From positions 2,604,911 through 2,668,910 of the forward strand of contig ML664152.1 of NCBI GenBank assembly GCA_007570785.1: a DNA stretch of 64,000 nt, in the 5' to 3' direction. Positions within the stretch are counted from its first letter, which is position 1; each line of letters starts with the position of its first letter. Shown here one piece after another: positions 33,442 to 46,439 of the stretch. Made by a program: the position numbers and the translations under genes. Below the pieces are notes generated by a model. The model ran no database searches, was not told the DNA's origin, and saw only the letters and a list, made by a program, of their open reading frames with translations. This DNA is from Antilocapra americana (taxonomy: Eukaryota; Chordata; Mammalia; Artiodactyla; Antilocapridae).

Positions 33442-36207
33442 TATTCAATGAATTGTTTGTTAATTCACTTTTCTACATGGACAATATATTTCACAATTTA
33501 AAAAGTTACATGGAGTCTTGGTGTCCCCTTGGGAATACAGAGAGCTTGCCACTCCCACCCTGCCTCAAGATAATGCCAGACAAACTGCATGTTCATGACT
33601 TTTCTTGACCCCATCAGAGATGTGAGGTTACAGGACAACCAATTAACAAAATATGTGGGGCGAGGTAGGTGCCTGCCAGCAGCAGGCCTGACACCAGGCC
33701 CCCAGGGCAGACATGGGAGGAGTTGGTCAGCAAAGGCTGCTCAGCTAGGGAGAGTAGGAAGGTTTCCTCTCCTGCAGACTTTTCCTCCATGACTCCCAGC
33801 AAACCCCATGCAGCAAGCCTGGGAAAGCTTCTCCTACACACTCTAGAGTCTGCAGGTCACTAACAAGAGATTTTTTTAGTAAGCAGAACACAAATGGATG
33901 AACAAGGCCATTTACAAAGATTAAAAAATCCTGTCATGTTTCCCATTAAAGACACATCATGACTCCAACAAGGGGTAAACTCAGTGGGTTTCAAATGTCC
34001 ATCTGGGCCTCTGTCCAGGACGGTGGAAGAGCCCACTCCCAGGTTCCAGGGTGGCGCAGATCCAGGGTGGTTTGGAAAAGTCCAGCCTCACCCCCAAGTC
34101 AGAGGAGGAGGGCTGCCTATTGCTCAGCAGCTGCCTCTTACTTGAGTTTCCTGCCTGAACACCAACTCAGAGCATCTCAGATACACACATGTTTCGAAGG
34201 ACATGATCACACTCATGAGACATTAGGTAGAAAGTGAAACAGGAAAAAAAAAAAAAGTGAAACAGAGACTGCCACGAATACTGCGTCCCTACTTCCTGTG
34301 GGGGTTTGGTGCCCTGAGGTGCCTCCTGGTCTGGTGCAGAACCAAGGTGCCACCCTGGGACATTAGGACCCCGGAGGGCAAGCCATACGCTGCCCCTTTC
34401 TTTCTTACAGTAAGAGGTGTGGGTAGGGGTGGACACGCTGCCTTCAAGGCAGCATGTTCCCCACCCGCTGGGCAGCTCCATCCCACTGCATCACTAGGGT
34501 TGGGGTTTCAAGGACAGCAGCCCCACTGGGAAGATCTGGTGACAAGTGGCTGTCCAGGGGAGGGCTGGGGGCGCTGGATACTGGGGAGACCTCTCCTGCG
34601 TGTGCATGTTGGGAGGGCAGGTGCTGAGAACTGATGGCCGTCCCCTCCTCCCTGCACCCCTACAACGAGCTTCTCACCCTGAAGTCAGCTTTTCCAGTAA
34701 AATGTGAAATGCGTACGGAATCTGATGAGATTTTACGGGGGGTGGGGGTGGGGGCCCCACTTCTGCTGGCTTTGTCTTCCTTGTTTTCCTCAAATCCATC
34801 TAGGTCTATACCACACCTCTTTGATCTCCAGTTTACCCCTCAGGATGCCACTCTGTAGCCTGCAAGACTGACAGCAGTGCCCAAGGATGTGTCCGCGGCA
34901 CCGGTGCCCATGACAGGCACATCCTTGGGGGGAAGGAGACTCCGAGACCTTGGACGAGATGCTGTCAGAGGCTTGCTGGGCACTCCAGAAAGAGCAGGGC
35001 CGTGTCTGAGGAACAGGCCTTGCTCTCTGTTCTTCTGGGGGAACCAAGCTCTTTCTGTGATCCCTTCCAGATCATCCTGCTTAGGGAGGACAAGTCAGGG
35101 GCTGAGGGAGATGCTGCCTCCAGAGCAGAGCTTGTTCCACAATGTCCTTCCCTAAACGTCGGGGTGAACCAGAGGCAGCAGCCTGACTGCCTCGTCCCCA
35201 GCCAGCACCCAGCACTCAATGGAAATGGCATAGGAACTGACAGCAAATCCAGTAGGTGAGGGCACCAGCCACATCTCCTGCCGGCAGCCCTGTTATATGG
35301 GCAACATCTGCTGCCGAAGGTGCATGATACAACAGCATCTGCTTATGTTTAAAAGGCATGCTAGATAAGCACTTCCTGGGTTGACTGTTACTACAGCCAT
35401 GGAAAGAGTGCCCAGGGAGTCTGGTGGGCATTACAGATCTGTCCAGCAGTGAGAGAGTTAACATTGATGCCTGAACAAGAGGGCACATGATGACCTCTCT
35501 AGCTTTTTCTAGCGCTGGACTTCTCTCCTTTTTCAATAGATGCTTACAAAGCACCTGCTGTGGCCAGTCACCGTTTCTGGAGAGGACGTCACAGACCACC
35601 CACGTTCAGGACACGATGCTCTACTTGACGTAAAGACCGAGTATCAAAATAGAAAAGTGAACTTAGTGGAAGAAAAGAAAATTAAATTCATGAAATGGCA
35701 AAGATTCACTAAGGATTAACTTAATCTATTAAGTGATCTCTATTACAGTGGCAATGACTTCACAACATTTAAAATGTTAAATTGCTTATGAATTTTTCAC
35801 CTCTTCTGCTCAGTGTAGAAGCTCCAAGCCCTCTACAGTTGGCACTGCCCCAAAGGGGCTGGAAGGCTCTCCGCCTCTCACGCATGGCCCCACACTGTTC
35901 CCAAAGGGAACAGGACCAGGAATGATTATCCTCTCTAAGTCGCTCTTTCTTCTTTCCTGTATGACTCTCTCACTCCCAATCTACAGAACTTTCTAAACTG
36001 TAACATATAGACCAATGATGGGCCTATTGACTAAACCAAGAAATAATAATGCATTCATACTACAGACACTTTATTTTCATATTAAACGTGCTGAAATGGT
36101 TACCTCACTGCCAGTAGCATTCTCTTCCTGAGTGCTTTCAGGTTGAAACCTTTATTTAGGTCAATTGCAATGGAACACAACAGGGTTTTCCTCTAGGATT
36201 TGAAGCT

Positions 36208-36352
36208 TACTGCTGCTGCTGCTAAGTCGTTTCAGTCGTGTACGACTCTGTGCGACCCTATAGGCGGCAGCCCACCAGGCTCCTCCGTCCACGGGATTTT
36301 CCAGGCAAGAGCACTGGAGTGGGGTGCCATTGCCTTCTCCTTTGACGCTTAA
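36208..36352 (-). mobile_element. Bov-A SINE with (GCT)n end
   Basis: Begins TTACTGCTGCTGCTGCTAAGTCGTTTCAGTCGTGTACGACTC and ends GGGGTGCCATTGCCTTCTCC, the antisense of one Bov-A monomer. Confidence 0.92.
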
Positions 36353-37853
36353 GCACAATCCAAAAATGTGGTCACTTTACAGATTTCACAGAATTTGAAC
36401 CCTGGGACCAAGAACAGCAAAATTTAATTCCATGATTCTCCTCCTGTTGTCCCCTGGACCATTTACTCCCCCTACCCCCTGCACACATACAGAAAGGCTG
36501 AAAAAAGTCACACTATTTGCAAGAACTTGTTAACTCAAGCTATTTTTAACCTCCTTATTGCTTTCCTTAATCTCTGGCTACACTTTTGTAAACACCTCCT
36601 TTACTAATCCTGGCTTCACACATTTGTTTTCTAGTGGGATGCTGACTCATACAAAGAATGAAGACAAAGATTATGGTAACCTCATGATAGGCAAGGTTTC
36701 AGAAAACTTAACTTCCACCCATCCTTTGTGAAAAGATTACTTGAGGATATGGTACAGCAAAACAAAAAGGAATCTAATGAAGATTCCTGTTTTTAAGAAA
36801 AAGAAAAAACAGACCGGTTATGCAACAAAAAGAATTGCCAGGATAACACCTTTATAGATGGCCTGGAAAGAAATTGGTCAAAATTAACATAGGAAATCTT
36901 TCAAGAAGAAAACAGAATTTGTTCAATAAAGAATATAATTAAGGAGCTAGAAGTTTTGGGTATTGAAGAAGGAATGTTTCTTTTCTCAAAAAAAAAAAAA
37001 AAGCAATTAAGATTTTCAAGTAATAAAAAATGCTGTGCAGGGCAACTGTGACCCAAATGTAAATCAAATTAACAGGGGGCACAATTTCCTACAATCGCTT
37101 CATGAGGTACCTATAACCCCCTTCTCCAAGCAGCAAAGATTTAATGGCTTAGATTTCTAGTTTCTCCTTTGTGGCACTTGCAGGAACAAAAAACTTTTTA
37201 AAATTTTACTGTGAATTCTATTTCTGGACTTTTAATATTTATAATCAACCTATAAAAGAAACATGGAGAATTTAATTGCAATTATACAACAGAATATGAA
37301 CATCTTAAACTCAAATTTTTTACATAATGGAGGTCAAGAGATTTCTGTCTAAGTTGATCCAACAAAAAGTGGTAAGTTGAGTATATTAAAGTTTTAAGGG
37401 AACAGTAAAATAACTAAAAATAATAGTGTAACTAACAAAACTTAGTGACAGCAATGGACAGAAGACAGGAGGCGTGTAAGCTGACTAAACCCCTCCTCAC
37501 TCGCAGCAAGGACTGGACAGGTCCCCCTGCTGAGAGCGGGGCGTGATCTGTCTTACACACTGAGAACCAGAAGTCCTGAACGGTGCCTGGGACATGGTGG
37601 GTGCTCAGTGGAAATCTGTCGGAGAACTGAATGAGATTTAAGTGAAGAAACAGAGGCCCATGCAAACTGTGGAAGGAGCCCCAGGACTGTTGCGGGGCTC
37701 CTCTGAGGAGCAGCAGAGCTGCCGGGAGGCAGCTGGAGAACCACCTGTCCTTTCAGGCATTTCTGCTGCTTGATTTCTTTAAACCAGTGCACGTTGCTAT
37801 TCTTATCATCATAAAAAAGTAAAGAAATCTCAGTGCACAAATTAACATTGACT

Positions 37854-37897
37854 ATTGGGGTCGAAGAGAGTTGGATATGACTGAATGACTGAACAAT
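37854..37897 (+). mobile_element. Bov-A tail fragment
   Basis: Only the terminal GGGGTCGAAGAGAGTTGGATATGACTGAATGACTGA box remains. Confidence 0.7.
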
Positions 37898-38539
37898 AAT
37901 GAAATGATAACGTCTTTAAAGATGAAAAGCAGATCCTCTTGGCACTTTGTCAGGCAAAAAGGACCCGAAGAAAGTTTTGATCCCATCAGTGTCTCAGTGT
38001 CCACCCTCAGCGCCCAGGACCCCACACGCCTGCTGAGGCGTTTTCCACCAAAAAGGAGGAGCCTGAGCAGGTGGCCAGTGTGCTGGGCCCAGGGCTCCTG
38101 ACACTGGACTCTTGCCCCCTGTCTGTGGCCTCGGCACACGATGTGGTCGTTCTGAATGTCAGTTTCTGGTCTGAAGACGAGAATAAGGCAACTTTTAGCT
38201 CAGTAGCATGTGGTGGCTCTGAGGGTTGAGAAGGGTCCCTCTCATGCTTACAAATAGCCGAGATCTGAAACATCCTTTGTAAGCCAAGTTTTAAAGGGTA
38301 TTCAGGTTCCCAGGTGAGCAAACAAAGGTGCTATTTTCCCTACAAACAGCAGATACTTGAATCATTTTGAGCATTAGTAAAACCGCATACTTCAACTGCT
38401 AATCCCAAGAAACGGCTTGTAAAACAGGGTCTCGCTGTCATTACTTTGGGAAAGTCTGTGTGCCCCACTTCCTCTGGAAGATAACTGATACGCACTCTGA
38501 AGATCTGGGCAGGGAAGAAACGGTCTGGCCAGTTACTTC

Positions 38540-38583
38540 TCCTCTTGCCTTCAATCTTTCCCTGCATCAGCGTCTTTTCACTC
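38540..38583 (-). mobile_element. BovB short fragment
   Basis: CTTGCCTTCAATCTTTCCCTGCATCAGCGTCTTTTC matches the antisense of a segment near the BovB 3' end. Confidence 0.6.
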
Positions 38584-40678
38584 TACATTAGTGGGGTTTT
38601 AATTATTATTTACACATTTCATTTCAAACAGTATGATTGAAACCTGATTATTTGACATGGTTATAAATCACCAACATGAAAAACAACTTCTGTTGTAAGT
38701 TCAAAAAAGGTTTTTGGTGCTAGGGTTTTTCCTCCCTGAAACACCCCAAGACCCCAGAGCGATAACCACACTTCAGCTAAGATGGCAAGGAGGGAAACTT
38801 ACCACCAAGCCAGGTTTGGGAGGCTTCCAACCACACCTGTCCAGACGGGACAGCGGGATCGTGGGGCTGAGCACAAAAAGTAAGATTTCCGCCAGGAAGA
38901 CCACTGGGAGTCTGCATATGCTATACACAAGATGCTAAAATGTCTTTCTCCTCTCAGGGTATTTCTCAGTGGCAGGAACTTTTTTCTTTAAAAATGAGGA
39001 AAATTCCTGAGCTGACAGATCAAATAGCTTTCACAGTAAGGTCAAGGAACTCATGAAATATTTTCAATACGAGAGAAGGGCAACACAGTCTTCCTATTTT
39101 CCTCCGAAGACAACGAAGTTGCCCCCGCCTCTGCCCCCACCAGAGCCTCCCTGTTCCCACAGTGTCCCCTGTGTGACCCGCTCCTGGGCAGTGGGACACA
39201 GACTAAATGGATTCATCGGGCCGACCCAGCATTTTCTTATACATTGTAGTGGGGTCCTGGGATTTCCCACCTGGGTCTGAAGCAAGGCTTCCTGAGAAAA
39301 GCCGGCTCCATTCTGGCCACGGAGCCCAGACGTGGCGACTGTCCCCCACCTCACCCCCAAGTCAGAGGTTCCACGTGGCACTTCCACGACCGCGCTGCAC
39401 AGCCAGACCAGACTCCCCTCATAAAGGGGCCCCCTCGTGGGGAGGGGTGGCTTCTCCCCCAGACCATGCTGGCCACATCCAGCGCCTTTGTCAGTGGTAG
39501 GGTAACACCCGGCTCGAGTCGGAGCCCGCTGCGACCAGTCCCAGCCCACGCAGAGGATGAGACGATGCAGGGCTTCTGCCCTGGGCACTGGGATTGGCAG
39601 GGCCTGCTGACTGCACCCGGGGCCCGCCAGGGTAGGGCCTCTCGCTGGACTCCCTGTGCTGTTCCCAGGACGGGTCCAAGATGAGCATGGAGGTCGCCAC
39701 CCTGTCCTTGGAGAGTGCACCCACCCACGAAAGTGCAGTTCCCTCTCGCCAAGCGGGACCACCCCCGCAACACCCCTGGACATGGAGCTGAGCCATGTCT
39801 GTCTGAACAGTGAGCTGTTGGCCCCAGTTGCCCTTCTGCAGGGGACCTGAGCCAGTGCCCACCTGGAGCAGGACGCAGGGTCACTGGGGAGAACAGCCAA
39901 GGAACAGACAGTGCTCACATCCAGTACTGACCAGGGAGGACAGTTCTGTAGACCCAGAAAATGAAAACCTTGACATCCCTCCCGGTTCTGAGCATCAGGG
40001 ACTCGCTGGAGGCTGCCAGACTATCTGGTCAGATCACTGCTGCTTCAGGAATGTTCCTGGAATAGTGTCTCTGCCTGTTTATGGATCAAGCGACCTTTTG
40101 GTGGCTGGGAGAAGTGTCAGAGGAGGGCAAATAGGAGGACAAACCAGACTAGAAGGCAGCCTGCTCCTCCCCTACCTATGCAGCCTCTGACCAGGGGAGC
40201 CACCAACCCCACACCCAGCCCATTCCCACGCCCAGCAGGCCTGCGGCCTTGAAACCCACAGTGGCTGCCCTGTCCCTACCTGGACTCACCACTGACCACC
40301 ACGGGGTGACGGCCCACGCGGAGGCTCCCTGGGCAGTGGTACTGCACACCTGTGCTATGGTTCTTTACCCTCAAGTGTCCCGGAGTCTGTGATAAAGGAA
40401 GTGGCCACTGCTCTTACGAGGGACACTCCAGACCAGCGACTGCTGCTATTCACCCTCAAAGAGGCCAGAAACCCATTTAATAAGGGACACGAGTCTAATG
40501 AGGAATTAGGGCTAATTCCTCCCCACACTAATGTATTTATCTTTTGGTTTCATGTAATCCTTACCTGTAAACAGCACCTGCCCTGTTTGCAGCTCTGAGT
40601 GCAAACACCTCCACGCATGAATTCACCCTAAGTATGGGAGGGGAGGGCAGTGGTCTGGAGGGCTGGGGTCACGCCTAC

Positions 40679-40735
40679 CTGGCCGCAGGCCCAGCTGCTT
40701 CTCCTCCAAAGAAACAGAAGCAACAAAAATCGGAT
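40679..40735 (-). other. Candidate exon, 57 nt, between strong splice sites
   Basis: Acceptor GTCTCTTTCCTGTAG and donor CAG|GTAGGC on the AGPAT3 strand. All three frames are open over the exon, which at this size means little. It lies 720 nt downstream of the 41.5 kb candidate exon. If joined after that exon, the junction makes a TGA in the hydrophobic frame. Could be a non-coding 5' UTR exon, or chance. Confidence 0.3.
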
Positions 40736-41457
40736 CTACAGGAAAGAGACCTTCCAGACCAGGAAACCCAATTCCAAACCAGACTAAGGGTGTCCTGAGG
40801 AAACCCAGCTGGGATGGAACCTTCAGAGGGGCGACGTCTCTCCATGGGGCATTACCCCGTTCTCAGATCTAGCATGTCAAGTTAGCTCTGGATCCAGGGT
40901 CTGGGCTTCCGCACGGCCTCCCTGACAGCTCCCACCATCAGAGGAGTGCTGTCCTGTGTGGGTCGCTCCCCCCGGAGGTGCCATTACCATCAACCCTGTG
41001 TACTATGAGGTCGCCGCCTGCAGGGATGGGACATCAGTGTGTCCTATCTCTATAGACGGAAACGGGGCTCGGAGCTCCCAGACCCCCAGCTTTGTGAGGA
41101 GCCAGAGTGGAAGCGGGCCCCCAGAACCTCCCTGTGTTCACCACAAGAACTGGTGGGCACACTCATCACGGCTGTGCCCAGGGTGCAGGAGATCCGCCAT
41201 AAACCAGCTCAACATTTGTGAGTGCAACAAGTCGTGTCCCTTTGATGGAAACCATGGTTTTCCCACTTAATTTGTAGGCCATGTATGCATAGCTCCCACC
41301 TCAGGGAGACACTCTGCCAACTTGCTTCCCTTTGTTTGCCGCGAGGGACCACTTGTCAGCGTGGAGAACAGAGGGTGCAGAGCCGCAGTGAAAGCAGAAG
41401 TAAGTGTGGTCCCCGCCACCACCCCGACAGCCCAGCCCGGGCACCAGTCACACTCAC

Positions 41458-41574
41458 CAGTAGAAGTAGTAGGCCAGAGCCACGGCCAGCAGGGCAGTGC
41501 AGACGCCCCAGAACAGGCAGGCTGAGTAGCTGGCCAGCATCTTCAGGTCCTTCTTGAGAGCTGGCGAGAGGAGC
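41458..41574 (-). other. Candidate upstream exon encoding a hydrophobic helix (possible microprotein)
   Basis: On the minus strand an ATG at 41540-41538 starts a frame MLASYSACLFWG... with a 20-residue membrane-like helix ending YYFYW. 25 of its 28 codons end in G or C. Upstream in frame it stays open to a TGA at about 41594-41592 and includes PALKKDLK before the Met. The donor TG|GTGAGTG is good; possible acceptors are CACCAG (exon from 41574) or TCTCGCCAG (exon from 41560). Spliced to the first AGPAT3 coding exon, the frame adds 13 residues (TGG completed, ending PCTRY) and stops at 22023-22021. I do not recognise the protein; it could be an uORF, part of an unknown gene, or chance. Confidence 0.45.
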
Positions 41575-44500
41575 CTGGTGGCCGGGGTGGGTCAACCTCC
41601 GACTCGGGGATAGCCGGAGGGATCACAGCCAGGACTGCTCTGACAGGCTCTGTTCGGCTCCAGCCACCAGGACCATCTGCCCAGCAAAGAGGGCACACAG
41701 CTTCTGGGTCCTGCTGTCCACAATGGCCTGCACGTCCCAGCGGCCAACTCAGAGACAAGCTGGAGCCGCAAGGGGAAACTCGGGCCTCTCCTTGGCCACC
41801 GCAGGGGCTTTGTGGGTGCCCACTAATCCAGTAAGCGGCTTGCAACCTGGAGCTGCAGTAAGCAGGTGGTGTCACGGGGCTTGGCCAGGAGACAGGTCAG
41901 TGGGCCCCATCCAGTCCCCCACCTGGACTGTGGATGGAGGGCACACGCAGGAACCCCAGCGGCATGACAGCCCCAACCCCACTCAGCCTGGGCAGGTTGT
42001 GCGGTGAGCCAGCCAGTCAGGCTTGGCCCTCGGGCTGACGTCCTCTGTGGGGCCGAGTCCTGAAGTCCAGGCAGGGCCCAGAGACCACACACGCTGCCCA
42101 GCGTCAAGCCCGGGTGCTGGGTGGGCATGGGTCCCTGTAAAGAACCATGGGGGAAGAGGCCCCTCTTATCCTTGGGAAGGGCGAAAAATGAACCTGACCC
42201 CTGAACAAGCAAACGTGGGGGCCTGTCTTCTGATGCTGATGCCTCCCCAGCCCGAGACATCTGAACCTGCAGTGAGTGGCCAAGGTGAGACAGGGGGACC
42301 TGGAGGCAGAGGTGGCCCTGCAACACGGGGCCTGTACAGACCAGGTGCACGAGGAGTGCCAGAGTGGTTTCCAGAGGACTCTTCACACTGTGCTGGGATG
42401 GAAGGGCAGTCATCACTGTCTGCATCTTCACGGCAATCAGCGTAAAAGACCATCTCCTGAACCAGCCGTTGTCCCGGCCGCTCTGGCTGCCTACCTGGCC
42501 CCCTCGCAGCCCTGTGTCCTGCTTGGTAAACACATAGCTGGAGAAGCCTGATCGGTCCAAGCTCCACCATGACGTTCAGGCTGTGGACAGCCCCATGTGA
42601 ACCGAAGCGGCTGCCCTGGGCCTCTGGACGGACTACTGTACAGCTCCTTCTAGATGCATCGTTCTGCCAGTCCAGCCTCGGGCTCCCGGCCCAAGGAGCC
42701 TCAGGGGAGAAAGTGGTCATCACTCGTCCGCTGAGCACACGGGCAGGGCTGCAAGCTCTGTCCAGCACCATCCCCACGGGCTAAGGCTTTCCAGCCCTTA
42801 ATCCCCACCAAGGCAGAGGAACTGCTGACCTGGGAGGCTGGCTCCTCGGAAGACACTCAGAGCCCCAGGAGAGGACATGGCCTCTGCCCTCCTGATGAGG
42901 AATGACCCAGCTCTTCCCCAGCGCTGTGCGCTGACCTATGGCCACAGAGCAAGCTCCCAGTGTCTGGCAGGGTCCCCAGTGCATTTGCTCGTGTGATTGT
43001 GACTCATCACTGAGCTGAGGTCTCCCTCAGACCTCCAGGAAGGGCGCGGGCAGCCCTGCCTTGACCCTTGACCAGCAGCACCTGGATTTGACCTTTGCCC
43101 TAAAGCCTGTTCTCATTTAGAAAGCTATTTGTGAGGGCCTTCTGAGCCTCAATTGGTTCTGCCCTGCTCCAGGAAGGGTCCCCAGGCCTCACCACGTGTA
43201 GCCAGAACTAATCGCGCATCTGAAGCACAAATCAGGCCATGGCTCCCCAAATCACCACTGCCAGCATCCCAAGGGTCACCTTCGATTCCAGGCCTTGGAG
43301 ACACTCCCAAGTCCTGTCCTGTCCCCAGCCTCCTGCTGCAGTCACAGGGCTGGAGCCAAGCTCGGAGGGTGGATGGGCAGCTGGGGGTGGGGGGTTGATG
43401 TCCCTGAACACCCGGGGTCTGGCAGCGGCCCCTGAGGATGCCCACAGGGCCCGTGAGGCAGGAGGTGAGACAGAGCCCTCGCAAGAGTTAGGCCCCTTCC
43501 CCGCATCCACAAGCCCACAAGCTCCCACCCCAGAAACTAGGAGCCAAGAGTCAAGCGGATGCATGGAGACACACAGTGGCGGGGGCCCTGCTAAGTGCTG
43601 GGCCCTGTACAGGCATTACCTGCTGAAGGACCAGAATGCTGCTGCCAGCTCCACAGACACTGTCCCAGGGCTCCATGTTACTGGCAGAACAGCAGTGCAA
43701 ATCAGTTCTGCAAACATGGCTCTGAGCTGGTCACTGCCCCCAGCTGCTGGCTATACTCCAGGTGCCCAGGGAGGAGCTGAGCTTGCCCTGTCCAGCAGTC
43801 TGCAGGGGCTGGGTGTCCTGGAGCTGGTCCACACAGCTCCATGCCTCAGATGCTTATGAAATCTCAGCCCACCACCCTCTACCCTGGTTCCCCAAAGACA
43901 CTGTCAACCCTGGCACCCTGGGCTCAGCGACAGGCAACAGGCGTTGGTCTCAGAGGAAAGATGCTCCAGGTTCTCTGCCCTGCCTCCAGTTCTTGGCTGG
44001 CAGGATACCTCTGCCCCAGGAGGGCCTCTCACTCACTGAGTGGCTGTATTTATTGGGTTAACGGGTTGAGGAGAGGCCACCTGCCGCTGGGGAGGCCTGA
44101 CTGTTTATAAACGGCAGCCTGTTTATCCAGTGAGCTCGGCACCAGAGCTGCGGGAGTACCTTCAACAAAGGACGTGCTGCCAGAAGTGCTCACCCACGAC
44201 TTCCCAGCCCCAAAGGCCTCTCTGGGCTCCCCTCCTCACAGGGTGCCCTAACCCGCACCCCATTCCCCACCAGGGCGACCTCCCTGCTGACCGCTTAGAC
44301 ATGGAGCTCCTGATGTTTTCCTGCAGCACGAAACTGGAAAGGGCATGAGTTTCTGGGGCCTTCTCCATGGGTCCCGGAGGAAGCAGGGAGGGGAGGCGTC
44401 TGCAGCACCAGCATCCCCAGAGAGGGTGCTCTGACCAGCCCGGAGGGCCCAGGGCCACGTTCTGCTGGGAACCGGCCTTGGACACACACAGTGGCACCCG

Positions 44501-45899
44501 CAGCAGGCCACCTCCCACCGCACACCTGGAGGTTTTCTGTTTCACTCGTCAACCTGACCCACTCTCCCACAGCTTTAAATGTATGAATAAACACGTAAAT
44601 AACAAAAATAACCCCCACACGTGAAAAGCTCCTGGGTAAACGAGCCGGTAGTGGCGGAGACCCCAGGAAGGAGGCCAGTGCTCTCAGGGACCAGCTGACA
44701 CAGCGTCCTTCCAAACCACGCGGGGACCTTGGAGAACACGAGTTACTATGCAAACCAAACACGAGTAAACAGCCTGAGGCGCGAGCCCAGGAAAACCCAT
44801 GGCCAAGTCTCCAGGGCCTCAGAGGAGCCGGGGACCTCCACCTCCTGCCTCCCAGGACCTCCACCTCCTTCCACCAGCGCTGTCCTCACAGTGGCAATGA
44901 CCCGGCGGTGTCTGTACAGGCTGATCGGGTGAACACGGGCAGAGTGGCGGTAGGTGGCCCAGGATAACATGGGATCTACCTGTAAAGCCTTCCAAAGACT
45001 CGGGACCAGGCTCTCTGACAGCCCCTGGCCACCTCGGGCATTCAGACAATGAGAACACACCTACTTTTCGGAGGGACTATTTGTCAGGTCTTCAAGAGGC
45101 ACTTAAGAGTCCAGTGCTTGGAAGCATCTGTAAAACTACCTGCTGGTCCTTGAGGCAAGATGACAGCACAGGAAGGAAGGAAACTGGCATGTGGACAACC
45201 TCGGTTCACTAGGAGATAATGTTAAGCAGCCCAGTATTCTGCAGAGAATTTAAACACACATGCAAACCCCTCTCAGTGAATCTCTTGGTTTCCGGGAACT
45301 AGTACTACCCACTGGACACTCACCCAGAAAGAGAGGTCCTAGGGTGAAGACAATTTTTAAACAAAATATAGTTTCAATCATGAAATCTGTCTGAACAATT
45401 ACCATGAGTTTTTAAAACTCATATGAATCAGCTTGCTTTGTTCCTAACCGTTTCAACTAAAACCTGCTGTTAACACTTCTAACCTTCAGCTAAGTGACTG
45501 CCACGTGGACGCTGCAGCCATTCCCAGGTGGCGTGCACATGACCCTCACTCTGGTTTTCATGATCTCCTGATGCAAGAAAACACACGGAAGTCTGTGAAA
45601 GCCGTGACTCCGTGAGCCTCAAGGTTCTTCCTGTGATGCTTACCGACGTCGGAGCACAGGGACAGGCCAGGTGCCTACACCAAGGGCGTGCCCAAGTGAC
45701 CAAATAGTTTGCATCCATTCAAACGACAAGTGGACTGAGACAGGGCAGCAGATGGGCAGGGCCTGCTCACCCCTGGTGTGCTGAGTAGGAACAGAGCAGT
45801 CACGCGCCAGCATCGCACAGATGCGCTGCTCCGTGGCAGGAGGCCCGCCCCAGGGCAGGGCAGCGTCTCACAGGAAGAGGAGGAGGGTGCCAGGCTGGA

Positions 45900-46045
45900 C
45901 CTGGACCTCCCACCTCCCTGGGCAGCACCAGGGGCTGGAAAGCCAGTGGGGAGGGAACCAGGAAGTGGGTTCTTACCAGACACCGAACCTGCCGGCACCA
46001 TGACCTTGAACATCCAGCCTCTAGAACTGTGAGAAATGATGGCTT
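45900..46045 (+). mobile_element. Ancient repeat 3' end, class not assigned
   Basis: GGAACCAGGAAGTGGGTTCTTACCAGACACCGAACC..CATCCAGCCTCTAGAACTGTGAGAAAT is the common ending shared with the repeat at 27.6 kb. Confidence 0.5.
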
Positions 46046-46149
46046 GCTTGTGCCGCCCCCAGGCTAGGGGCGTCTGGGACAGCAGCCTGAGTGGCCTGAG
46101 CATGGTAGCAGGAGACTCTCAGGTCAGTATAAACCTCTCCTTTTCTTCA

Positions 46150-46345
46150 AAAGCAGTGGAGACCGTGGACAGACCACCTGGGCTCAAACCTGGTCTTGTC
46201 ACCACTGCACTGCATGCCCCTGAGGAGGGCATGTGCCTCCCTGGGCCTCCATGTCCTCATCTATACAGTGGGGATGGCAGCTCCTATGTCATCAGGTTTC
46301 GAGGATGAAATGACTGGCTCATGCAAAGCACTTCGACCAGAGAGG
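46150..46345 (+). mobile_element. MIR SINE
   Basis: Typical order: ACCTGGGCTCAAACCTGGTCTTG, CTCCCTGGGCCTCCATGTCCTCATCTATACAGTGGGGATGG, GAGGATGAAATGACTGGCTCATGCAAAGCACTT. Confidence 0.85.
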
Positions 46346-46439
46346 TGGCGGCGGTGGAGTGGGGTGGGGAGCCCAGGGCCCAGCACTGCTGGCGTCAGCA
46401 CGGCTGTGTTCAGTCTGGTAAAGTCAGCTGTGGGGTACT

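Larger units (their letters stand above)
22061..41457 (-). other. AGPAT3: Predicted AGPAT3 5' UTR intron, part 1
   Basis: Upstream of the start-codon exon. Contains a CA minisatellite, several SINEs, an L1 3' end, a CCAT satellite, an MLT1 LTR and the candidate exon at 40.7 kb. The single-copy stretches at 22960-24480, 25080-26620, 27870-28730, 29470-30850, 31265-33250, 33445-36200 and 36360-40670 show no gene I can support. Confidence 0.6.

Noticed and set aside
39094..39918. 274-codon minus-strand open frame and overlapping frames
   Set aside because: No family features, several overlapping frames equally open, and no splice sites or conservation evidence supporting any one.
41823..42560. 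245-codon minus-strand open frame just upstream of the 41.5 kb candidate exon
   Set aside because: It does not share the frame of the hydrophobic helix, shows no domain, and looks compositional.
45641..45675. Possible short exon ending at a GTAAGC donor beside CGACGTCGG
   Set aside because: Only about 31 nt from the nearest plausible acceptor and the acceptor is poor; not enough to call.
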